From NCBI RefSeq assembly GCF_036206005.1, contig NZ_CP108143.1, positions 6,477,501 to 6,541,500 of the forward strand: a DNA stretch of 64,000 bases, written 5' to 3'. Below, one piece after another: positions 25,497 through 32,751 of the stretch (position 1 is its first letter; each line of letters opens with the position of its first letter). Under the pieces are notes generated by a model. The model saw only the letters and a list, made by a program, of their open reading frames with translations, did no database searches and was not told the DNA's origin. Position numbers and translations under genes: made by a program. The DNA is from Streptomyces sp. NBC_00178. Lineage in GTDB: Bacteria; Actinomycetota; Actinomycetes; Streptomycetales; Streptomycetaceae.

Positions 25497-25740
25497 CGGA
25501 CGCCTCCCGTGTGGGTGATGTGCAATCGACCGGTTCCGGGTTCTCGGGGATCAGTTGAACCGTCCCCGGGCCGGCCGTGCCATGCCCCGGGCGGCAGGAC
25601 GCATAGGCGGCGGGCGAGGCGCATAGGAGGTCCGGGGCCGGCGCGGGAGAGCCGGGGCCGCCGGCGGAGCACCGCGCCGACCACCTGCCGCGCCCGCGCC
25701 GTGACACCGGGCAGACTCGACTGCTGACCACCGACTGCCA

Positions 25741-25792
25741 GACCCGCGTGCCAGACCCGCGTGCCAGACCCGCGTGCCAGACCCGCGTGCCA
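25741..25792. repeat. 13-bp tandem repeat, four perfect copies
   Basis: GACCCGCGTGCCA repeated four times without mismatch, with partial copies on either side. The 13-bp period makes all three frames run through it, producing low-complexity phantom reading frames. Its nature is that of a minisatellite; no function is evident. Confidence 0.85.
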
Positions 25793-25860
25793 GTCCCGCG
25801 TCGAGGCTGCCGGCACGGCGCACCGCGACCGCCCGCCGTGCCGTGGACCGCCCGTACGAG

Positions 25861-25900
25861 AAGGGAGGCGGTACCGGACAGGTCCGGTACCGCCTCCCTT
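25861..25900. terminator. Terminator downstream of the DUF5709 gene
   Basis: Perfect 19-bp arms with a 2-nt loop, 13 bp beyond the stop of the leftward gene. It separates that gene from the clavulanate cluster. Confidence 0.8.
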
Positions 25901-25913
25901 GGTGCTCCGCAGC

Positions 25914-26363
25914 TCAGACGCCGCGGTCGTCGTCCTGGATGTGGACCGCCGCCTCCTCCGCGGAGGCCGCGCCACCGTCGATGCCCACGTCGCGGCCCAT
26001 CACCCGGTTGTTGCGCAACTGGTCCGCCTCGTCCGCCTCGGCGACGCGTCCCGCACGCTCGTCCCCCGCGTCGTCCTCCTCCGGACCGTTGTCCTCGGGA
26101 CCGTCCGCCAGGACCGGGTCCGGCTCCGGTTCCTCCTGCGAGAGGCGCATGTCGAGGGACTCGCCCTCCCTCTGCTCCTCGTCGGTCGTGCCGTACTTCG
26201 TCACGCCCAGAGGCTTCTCGGGCGGGGAGTAGCCCGAGTCCAGTACGTCGTCGAGGTCGGGCTCGTCGAGCACGTTCTCCGGATCGAGCTCGTCCGTCGG
26301 CCGGTTGTCCGCATCGGACCCGTCCGGCTGGTAGACGTCGTCACCGCGTCCTTCGTCCGACAT
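25914..26363 (-). CDS. DUF5709 family protein
   Basis: 149-aa acidic, probably soluble protein of the actinobacterial DUF5709 family: MSDEGRGDDVYQPDGSD, the repeated DELDPENVLDEPDLDDVLDSGYSPPEKPLGVTK segment and a C-terminal Glu/Asp/Ala-rich region. It has no enzyme motif and is predicted to be largely disordered. The start at 26363 has AGGAG at the right distance and marks the conserved N-terminus; the frame is open further upstream but not conserved. Function unknown. It is divergent from the PAP2-DAGK gene. Confidence 0.8.
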   Translation of the reverse strand: MSDEGRGDDVYQPDGSDADNRPTDELDPENVLDEPDLDDVLDSGYSPPEKPLGVTKYGTTDEEQREGESLDMRLSQEEPEPDPVLADGPEDNGPEEDDAGDERAGRVAEADEADQLRNNRVMGRDVGIDGGAASAEEAAVHIQDDDRGV

Positions 26364-26748
26364 CCGGTCGCTCCTTCCCTTGAGGTATGCCGCGTCCGCC
26401 GTAGCCCGTAGCCGGGTCTGCGGCGTCGCCGCTCTCCTGCCCACGTGAGGGCGAGTCATGGATCCGTCTTCCCACGGACGTCCGTCCGCCCGATCCATCG
26501 GCCATCGCGGCAGCCGGGGGGACAGAAGGCCTGGTCAGCCCCATCGAGGCCGTGACCCCTCGGCCCCGGCAGCTTATGGCCGATCCCAGGACGGTGCGAC
26601 CGGGGGCCGGATCGCCGGCCCGCCGGGGCACGGGCGCGGACCGGTGCGGAACGACAGGTCTCAAGAGGCCGGGAGCGGGCAGACGGCGAGACGCCGGGAT
26701 CCAGCCCCGCACCCACACGCCCACAGGCCACCGAACGACGGGAACGAC
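26364..26748. other. Divergent intergenic region, 385 bp
   Basis: Lies between the DUF5709 gene and the PAP2-DAGK operon and should hold both promoters. I see no gene, repeat or convincing promoter consensus. Confidence 0.4.
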
Positions 26749-28593
26749 ATGCCGACCGACATACCGGAGAGACCCGCAGCCCTCGCGGACGCCCACGTCG
26801 CCGCCGCGTCCCCGTATCCCGCCGACAGCGCCGTACCCCTGCCGTCCCCGGCAGGCGGACGGTCCGGCGACGTGAACGCGCCGCAGGTACCGGCGACCGC
26901 CGGGGGGAACGGCCGGGCCGTGGGCATCATCGCCTCGACGGCGGTCTGCCAGGCCGCCCTGATGGTGGGCCTCGGGCTGCTGATCACCGGGCCCGCCGCC
27001 GGCGTCTGGCCGCTGACGGCCGAGGACGCGGTGACCGACGGGCTGGAGCGCGTCCGCACCGCGACCCTCGACAACGTGTCCCTCGTCGTGTCCGAGGCGG
27101 GGAACACCGCCACGGTCGTCATCGGCACCCTCATCAGCTGCCTGGTCCTCCTCCTCGTGCCCAGGCTGCCCCGGTGGCGCGACGCGATCTTCCTGGCCGT
27201 CGGCGTGTCGTTGCAGTCCCTGGTCTTCCTGGCCATCACCGAGGCGGTGGACCGCAACCGGCCGGACGTCGAACGCCTCGACCCCTCACCCCCGACATCG
27301 AGCTACACCTCGGGCCACACGGGGGCCGCGACGGCTCTCTACGCCGGTCTCGCCGTGCTCGTCCTGCACCGCGTGAAGGGCCCCTGGCGCAAGGTCGTCG
27401 CAGCCCTGCTGCTGCTCGTGCCCCTGCTGGTCGGCCTCGCCCGGATGTACCGGGGCATGCACCACCCCTCGGATGTCGCGGGCGGCCTCCTCAACGGCGG
27501 GCTCTCCCTCCTGATCGTCGGCCGTGCCCTGCTGACCGGGCCGCACGTCCCCGCGCCGGCACCCTCCGGCGAGGTGACGGACGTGCCCCGCACGGCCCCG
27601 CCCGAGCGGCCCGCCGGCCGTACCACCGTCGTCTACAACCCCACGGTCACCGACGAGGACGCCCGCAGCGCCCTGCTGCAGGTCCTGGAGGACCACGGCC
27701 ACCACGGGGCCGCGTTCGTACCGACCACCGCAGACGACCCCGGCGAGGGCCAGACGGCCGACGCGGTGCGGGACGGTGCGACGCTCGTCGTGGTCTGCGG
27801 GGGCGACGGCACGGTCCGCGCGGCGGCCGAGGCGCTGGCCGGCACGGATGTACCGCTCGTCGTGGTGCCCTGCGGGACGGGAAACCTCCTGGCCCGCAAC
27901 CTGGGTCTGCCGGTGAAGCCCGCCGAGGCGCTGGCCGTGTCGCTCGGCGGCACCCCGCGCCGGATCGACCTCGGTCTGATCGAGGGCGACGGGCTGGCTC
28001 CCACCCACTTCACCGTGATGTCCGGCGCGGGGCTCGACGCCGCGATGCTGGAGGGCACCAGCGACCGGGCCAAGGCCGTCATCGGGTGGCCCGCCTATGT
28101 GATGGCCGGTCTGCGGGAGCTGCGCGCGCCCCGGATGCGTCTCACGGTCTCCGTGGACGGGGCCAAGCCCGTGCGGCGCAGTGCCCGGATGGTGCTCATC
28201 GCCAACACCGGCAAGGTGCAGGGCGGGGCGGCCCTGGTGCCGGACGCCCGGCCCGACGACGGGCTTCTCGACCTGCTGATCCTCGACCCGCGCGGACCGG
28301 CGGGATGGCTGAGCGCCGCCGGATCGCTCCTGCGTCCCCGACCGCACGCGAAGGCCGGTCCGGACGCGAGGACGGGCGGGGACGCGGGGAGGGGCGAGGA
28401 GGCGAGGACCGGCCCGGATACTCCCGGCTCGCACCGGTCCGTCGAGTACTTCACCTTCCGCCGCGCCGAGATCCGCTTCGACGCACCGCAGCCCCGCGAG
28501 CTCGACGGCGACCCCGTCGCGGCCGGACGGCACCTCACCGCCCAGGTCAGGCCCGGCGCGCTGACCGTGCTCATGCCCGTCCGGGGGGAGTGA
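26749..28593 (+). CDS. PAP2 phosphatase - diacylglycerol kinase fusion
   Basis: 614-aa membrane protein. After a disordered N-terminus, the first half (about residues 60-270) is a PAP2-type lipid phosphatase with several membrane helices, SGHTGA at 188-193 and RGMHHPSDVAGG as the third motif. The second half (about 290-614) is a diacylglycerol/sphingosine-type lipid kinase catalytic domain with GGDGT at 351-355 and CGTGN. Joining a lipid phosphatase to a lipid kinase in one chain suggests handling of polyprenyl or phosphatidate lipids at the membrane. The ATG at 26749 follows GGGAACG. The stop is 1 bp before the next gene, so it leads a three-gene operon with a YihY protein and another PAP2. 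Confidence 0.87.
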   Translation: MPTDIPERPAALADAHVAAASPYPADSAVPLPSPAGGRSGDVNAPQVPATAGGNGRAVGIIASTAVCQAALMVGLGLLITGPAAGVWPLTAEDAVTDGLERVRTATLDNVSLVVSEAGNTATVVIGTLISCLVLLLVPRLPRWRDAIFLAVGVSLQSLVFLAITEAVDRNRPDVERLDPSPPTSSYTSGHTGAATALYAGLAVLVLHRVKGPWRKVVAALLLLVPLLVGLARMYRGMHHPSDVAGGLLNGGLSLLIVGRALLTGPHVPAPAPSGEVTDVPRTAPPERPAGRTTVVYNPTVTDEDARSALLQVLEDHGHHGAAFVPTTADDPGEGQTADAVRDGATLVVVCGGDGTVRAAAEALAGTDVPLVVVPCGTGNLLARNLGLPVKPAEALAVSLGGTPRRIDLGLIEGDGLAPTHFTVMSGAGLDAAMLEGTSDRAKAVIGWPAYVMAGLRELRAPRMRLTVSVDGAKPVRRSARMVLIANTGKVQGGAALVPDARPDDGLLDLLILDPRGPAGWLSAAGSLLRPRPHAKAGPDARTGGDAGRGEEARTGPDTPGSHRSVEYFTFRRAEIRFDAPQPRELDGDPVAAGRHLTAQVRPGALTVLMPVRGE

Positions 28594-28594
28594 C

Positions 28595-29548
28595 GTGGGT
28601 ACCGCCACCCGGGTCCCGCAGACCCGCGACATGATCGGCAGCGAGCTCTCCGGTGACGAGGCGCTCGCCACGCTCCGCCGCTACGGCCGCTGGCCGCTGC
28701 TGCGCGACTCCTTCGTCCGCTTCCGGTACGCGGACGGGTTCAGCCACTCCCGGGCGCTCGCCCTGCAGACCGTGCTGGCCGTGGTCCCGCTCGTCATCGC
28801 CTTCGTCGGGCTGTCCACCGCCCTGCATACGGAGGACCTGGGCAGGGTCGCGGAACTGACGATCCACCGGATCACGGCGGGCCCCAGCGCCGAGGTGGTG
28901 GACGACGCGCTGGACCGCAGCCGGCGCCACGCCGACGACGGGGCCCAGCTCGCCCTCTGGTTCGGGCTGGTCTTCTCGCTCACCAACACGACGACCGCGA
29001 TGTGCCAGATCGAGCGCGGCGCCAACCGGATCTACGGGGTCGAGCGGGACCGGGTGTTCCACCGGAAGTACCTGCGGGGCCTGGTGATGTCGCTGACCGC
29101 CGGAATCCCCCTCGGCGTCGGCTTCGTCGCCATGGTGGCCGGCGGTGACCTGGTGGCCGCCGTCGTCGACGTCTACGACCTCGGGGACGGGTCCCGGTCC
29201 GCCTGGGACCTGCTGCGCTGGCCCGCCGGGATGCTGCTCGTCATCCTCTCGGCGAGCGCGATATTCCGCCGCTCGCCGAGACGGCGGCAGCCCGGCTACA
29301 CCTGGCTCGCCTTCGGCGCGGCCGTCTACCTGGTCCTGTGGACCACGCTGACGTGGCTCCTGAGCCTCTACCTCTCGGTCAGCGGTTCCTTCGACACCGT
29401 GTACGGCCCGCTGACGGCGTTCATGTCGCTGCTGCTGTGGGCCTACCTCACCTCCATCGCCCTCTTCCTCGGCCTGTCCTTCGCCGCCCAGCTCGAGGCG
29501 GTGCGGGCCAAGCGCCCCGGCCCCGTAGAACCCGATCCAGGAGCCTGA
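28595..29548 (+). CDS. YihY/UPF0761 family integral membrane protein
   Basis: 317 aa with about six membrane helices and the family core LALQTVLAVVPLVIAFVGLST near residue 50 and MSLLLWAYLTSIALFLGLSFAAQLEAVRA near the end. The family was formerly called ribonuclease BN, but no nuclease activity is accepted now; function is unknown. Starts with GTG 1 bp after the upstream stop and ends abutting the next ATG, so it is the middle gene of a lipid-metabolism-like operon. Confidence 0.85.
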   Translation: MGTATRVPQTRDMIGSELSGDEALATLRRYGRWPLLRDSFVRFRYADGFSHSRALALQTVLAVVPLVIAFVGLSTALHTEDLGRVAELTIHRITAGPSAEVVDDALDRSRRHADDGAQLALWFGLVFSLTNTTTAMCQIERGANRIYGVERDRVFHRKYLRGLVMSLTAGIPLGVGFVAMVAGGDLVAAVVDVYDLGDGSRSAWDLLRWPAGMLLVILSASAIFRRSPRRRQPGYTWLAFGAAVYLVLWTTLTWLLSLYLSVSGSFDTVYGPLTAFMSLLLWAYLTSIALFLGLSFAAQLEAVRAKRPGPVEPDPGA

Positions 29549-30445
29549 ATGTCCTTCCGCCCCGCCGCGCCGGCCGCCCGTCGGCGCACCCGTCAGGACG
29601 CCGACCGGAGGTTCGGCATCCGGCTGTTCGGCTCCGTCGCCGTCGGAGCCGTCGCGGCGGTCCTGTTCGGCCTGCTGCTGGTCCTCGTGGAGAGCGGGTG
29701 GCATCCGCTGCGGCGCCTCGACGCGGGCGCGGCCCGGTGGCTGAACCGGGCCGCCCTGGACCACCCGGCCTGGACCGGCACCCTGCGCTTCTTCTCGGAC
29801 GTGGTGTGGGATCCGCTGACCCTGCGCGCGGCGGTGGCGTTGCTCACCCTGTGGCTGGTGTACCGCCGGGCGTGGCGGCTCGCCGCGTGGGCGGCGGTCA
29901 CGGCGGTCGCCGGAGGACTGACGGGGCTGCTCGCGAAGACCGTGGTCGAGCGGGCGAGGCCGGTGCTCCCGGATCCGGTGGCGCACGCCCCGGGCTTCTC
30001 GTTCCCCTCCGGCCACGCGATGACGGCCACGACCTCCTTCGCGATCCTGCTGCTCGTCCTGCTGCCCATGGTGCGCAGGGGTCTGCGCCCCCTGTGCTGG
30101 GCCGTGGCGGCGGTCTCGGTGCTCGGGGTCGGATTCACCCGTATCGCGCTGGGTGTCCACTGGTTCAGTGACGTGGTCGGCGGCTGGATGCTCGGGCTGG
30201 CGGTGGTCGCACTGACCGGCTGGTCCTTCGAGGCGTGGCGCGCGGACGCGGGTATGGGCCGGACCGAGGTGGCCGAGGGCCTGGAACCGGAGCTGAGCGG
30301 TGACGACCCCGAGGGACCGGACCCCGAGGATCCGGCCCCCGGGAGACCCGGTCCCGAATCGCCGGGTACGCATCCGCGCCGTTCGCCTGCGCACGGTACG
30401 GAGCCGGACGGGCCCTCCGGCCCGGGGCCGGCGGATCCCCGGTAG
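29549..30445 (+). CDS. PAP2 family phosphatase
   Basis: 298 aa, several membrane helices. The three PAP2 motifs are present: KTVVERARP, PSGH in FSFPSGHAMTATTS, and GVHWFSDVVGGW. It probably dephosphorylates phosphatidate or undecaprenyl pyrophosphate on the outer face of the membrane. The last 60 residues are Pro/Gly/Glu-rich and disordered. The ATG directly abuts the upstream stop. Third gene of the operon with the PAP2-kinase fusion. Confidence 0.87.
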   Translation: MSFRPAAPAARRRTRQDADRRFGIRLFGSVAVGAVAAVLFGLLLVLVESGWHPLRRLDAGAARWLNRAALDHPAWTGTLRFFSDVVWDPLTLRAAVALLTLWLVYRRAWRLAAWAAVTAVAGGLTGLLAKTVVERARPVLPDPVAHAPGFSFPSGHAMTATTSFAILLLVLLPMVRRGLRPLCWAVAAVSVLGVGFTRIALGVHWFSDVVGGWMLGLAVVALTGWSFEAWRADAGMGRTEVAEGLEPELSGDDPEGPDPEDPAPGRPGPESPGTHPRRSPAHGTEPDGPSGPGPADPR

Positions 30446-30511
30446 ACGTCCGGCGGACGGCACGCATCCGGCGATTCCGGCCGGTCCCTGCTGCCGCCAT
30501 CCGCGGTAAGG

Positions 30512-30523
30512 GAACGTTTGTTC
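30512..30523. promoter_or_regulatory. SOS box (LexA operator) upstream of the AlkB-like gene
   Basis: GAACGTTTGTTC fits the actinobacterial LexA operator core GAAC-N4-GTTC exactly. It lies 24 bp before the start codon, just upstream of a TAGACT that looks like a -10 element (30535-30540), so LexA bound here would occlude the promoter. With that -10, transcription would start near the ATG, giving a leaderless or nearly leaderless mRNA. LexA control is inferred from the motif. Confidence 0.65.
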
Positions 30524-30547
30524 TAATGCGCCGCTAGACTGGCTCCC

Positions 30548-31174
30548 ATGTCCCTACCTCTCCAGGGTTCGCTGTTCGACCAGGCCGGCAGTCCGGGCCT
30601 CGGGCCGCTCGCCGGGCTGCACCGCACGGTCCTGGGCGAGGGGGCCTGGATCGACCTGCTGCCCGGCTGGCTGGGCGGCGCCGACGACCTCTTCGGCGGG
30701 CTCGTGACCGACGTGCCCTGGCAGGCCGAGCGCCGGCAGATGTACGACCGGATGGTCGACGTGCCGCGCCTGCTCGCCCACTACCGCGAGGGCGACGCGC
30801 TGCCCCACCCGCTCCTCGCCGACGCCCGGGAGGCGCTGTCCTCCCACTACGCCGGCGAACTCGGTGAGCCCTTCACCACGGCGGGGCTGTGCTACTACCG
30901 GGACGGCCGCGACAGCGTCGCCTGGCACGGCGACCTGAGCGGGCGCAGCAGGCACGAGGACACGATGGTGGCGATCCTCTCCCTCGGTGCCCCGCGTGAT
31001 CTGCTCCTGCGCCCGGTCGGTGGCGGTGACGTCGTGCGCCGGCCGCTGGGGCACGGCGACCTGATCGTCATGGGCGGGTCCTGCCAGCGCACCTGGCAGC
31101 ACGCCATCCCCAAGACCGCGCACGCCAAGGGCCCGCGGATCAGCGTCCAGTACCGCACCCGCGGGGTGCGCTGA
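30548..31174 (+). CDS. AlkB-like 2-oxoglutarate/Fe(II)-dependent dioxygenase
   Basis: 208-aa protein of the AlkB family, which oxidatively removes alkyl lesions from DNA or RNA bases. Iron ligands are His127 and Asp129 (WHGD) and His185 (QHAIPK); the 2-oxoglutarate arginine lies in RISVQYRTR. The nucleotide-recognition region CYYRDGRDSVAWH is conserved. It stands alone, with a LexA-type box and a TAGACT -10 immediately upstream and no clear Shine-Dalgarno, suggesting damage-induced, leaderless expression. Confidence 0.87.
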   Translation: MSLPLQGSLFDQAGSPGLGPLAGLHRTVLGEGAWIDLLPGWLGGADDLFGGLVTDVPWQAERRQMYDRMVDVPRLLAHYREGDALPHPLLADAREALSSHYAGELGEPFTTAGLCYYRDGRDSVAWHGDLSGRSRHEDTMVAILSLGAPRDLLLRPVGGGDVVRRPLGHGDLIVMGGSCQRTWQHAIPKTAHAKGPRISVQYRTRGVR

Positions 31175-31396
31175 CACGGTCCGGCGGGGAGAGGCCGGGG
31201 GAGGGCGCGCCGTCCGGGACACCCGGGGCGACGAGGGGCGTACGCATCGGTCGGCAGCCACGGGGCACGCGAGCCGCATGCACCCCACCCGCGCGCGGGC
31301 TGCCGCGTGCCCCGGAGCAAAGGCTTCGCATGGAGGCCGTCCGACCGGGCAGGCGATCCGACGTACGGGAACATTTCCGCTCGAAAGGATACGAAC

Positions 31397-32713
31397 GTGC
31401 CCCAGGAGCTGCCCAAGAACGTCTTCGTCATCGGCCTCGACGACGCGAACCTTCCAACACTGGAAGCCGTCCCGGACGCCGACTCGTACAGGTTCCACCG
31501 CCTGTTGGGCATCGACGAACTCCAGGAGGGCGAGGTCTCCGTGCCCGTGCTGATGGACCGCGCCCGCGCCGTCCTCGACGCGCACGACGGCAGCATCGAC
31601 GCGATAGTCGGTTACTGGGACTTCCCGGTGAGCACCCTCGTCCCGATGCTCGGCAAGGAGTACGGCGTGCGTACGACGAGCCTGGAGTCCGTGGTCAAGT
31701 GCGAGCACAAGTACTGGAGCCGGCTCGAACAGCAGAAGGTCATCGACGAGTACCCCAGCTTCGGCCGGGTGGACCTGGACACCGACGACCCGAAGCCGCC
31801 GGAGGGCGTGAACTTCCCCATGTGGCTCAAGCCCGCCCTGGCCTACTCGTCCGAACTGGCCTACGGGGTGTCGGACATGGCCGAGTTCAGAACCGCGGTC
31901 GACCGGATCCGCGAGGGCATCGGCCGGGTCGGCAAGCCCTTCGACTCCGTGCTCGAACTGCTCGAACTTCCGCCGGAGATGCAGGGAGTGGGAGGCCAGG
32001 TCTGTCTGGCCGAGGAGACCATGACCGGCATCCAGGTCGCCGTCGAGGGCTACGTCCACGAGGGCGAGGTCACCGTCTACGGCGTGCTGGACTCGATCAA
32101 CTACCCGGCGTCACCCTGCTTCCTGCGCCACCAGTACCCGAGCGCCCTCCCGGCCCCGGTCATCCGGAAGCTGCACGACGTCAGCGAGCGGACGATGCGT
32201 CAGATCGGCATGGAGTCAGCCACCTTCAGCATCGAGTACTTCTACGACCCGAAGACCGCCGACATCGCCCTGCTGGAGATCAACCCCCGGCACTCGCAGT
32301 CCCACGCCGAACTCTTCGACTACGTCGACGGAGCCCCGAACCATCACCGCATGCTCAGCCTCGCCCTCGGCAACGACCCCACGCTGACCGGCGCCCGGGG
32401 TCCGTACGCGGTGGCCGCCAAGTGGTACTACCGCTGGTTCGGCGACGGGAAGGTCCACGAGGTGCCCACGCCGGAGCGCATCGCCGCGATCGAGGCGGAG
32501 ATACCCGGGGTGCGCATCGACGTGGTGCCCGAGGAGGGGCAGAAGCTCTCCACCGTCTCCCAGCAGGACAGTTACAGCTACGAGGTCGCCCACATCTTCA
32601 CCGGGGGCGACGACGAGGACGACATCCGCCGCAAGTTCGACCGGTGCGTGGCCGCCCTCGGGCTCACCTTCGACGAGACGGAGCCGGGGGAGCGCGGCAG
32701 GAAGACCCGGTGA
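31397..32713 (+). CDS. ATP-grasp ligase of unknown substrate
   Basis: 438 aa. ATP-grasp features: Lys101 (VVKCEHKYW), Lys145 (WLKPAL), carboxylates in CLAEE (206-207), and Glu294/Asn296 in LLEINPRHSQSH. It should ligate a carboxylate to an amine or thiol with ATP, but no substrate can be named. The GTG at 31397 is chosen for GAAAGGA eight bases upstream; the frame is open to 31307 without a better signal. It is followed after 38 bp by a CocE/NonD hydrolase, and the two probably form an operon. The pair looks like a small peptide- or amide-processing module unrelated to gcaS, which is a different ATP-grasp branch. Confidence 0.8.
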   Translation: MPQELPKNVFVIGLDDANLPTLEAVPDADSYRFHRLLGIDELQEGEVSVPVLMDRARAVLDAHDGSIDAIVGYWDFPVSTLVPMLGKEYGVRTTSLESVVKCEHKYWSRLEQQKVIDEYPSFGRVDLDTDDPKPPEGVNFPMWLKPALAYSSELAYGVSDMAEFRTAVDRIREGIGRVGKPFDSVLELLELPPEMQGVGGQVCLAEETMTGIQVAVEGYVHEGEVTVYGVLDSINYPASPCFLRHQYPSALPAPVIRKLHDVSERTMRQIGMESATFSIEYFYDPKTADIALLEINPRHSQSHAELFDYVDGAPNHHRMLSLALGNDPTLTGARGPYAVAAKWYYRWFGDGKVHEVPTPERIAAIEAEIPGVRIDVVPEEGQKLSTVSQQDSYSYEVAHIFTGGDDEDDIRRKFDRCVAALGLTFDETEPGERGRKTR

Positions 32714-32751
32714 GGGGCCGGACCAGCACGACGAAAGGAGGTCGCACAGGC

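Larger units (their letters stand above)
25497..25913. other. 417-bp gap at the right border of the clavulanate cluster
   Basis: No credible gene. It should contain the gcaS promoter near its left end. It also holds four tandem 13-bp repeats (25741-25792) and a strong hairpin (25861-25900), described separately. Confidence 0.6.

Noticed and set aside
25741..25792. CRISPR-like array at the 13-bp repeats
   Set aside because: Units are contiguous without spacers and far too short.
30554..32059. 501-codon minus-strand frame across alkB and the ATP-grasp gene
   Set aside because: Both genes on the + strand have full catalytic motifs; the minus frame shows only GC-driven composition.
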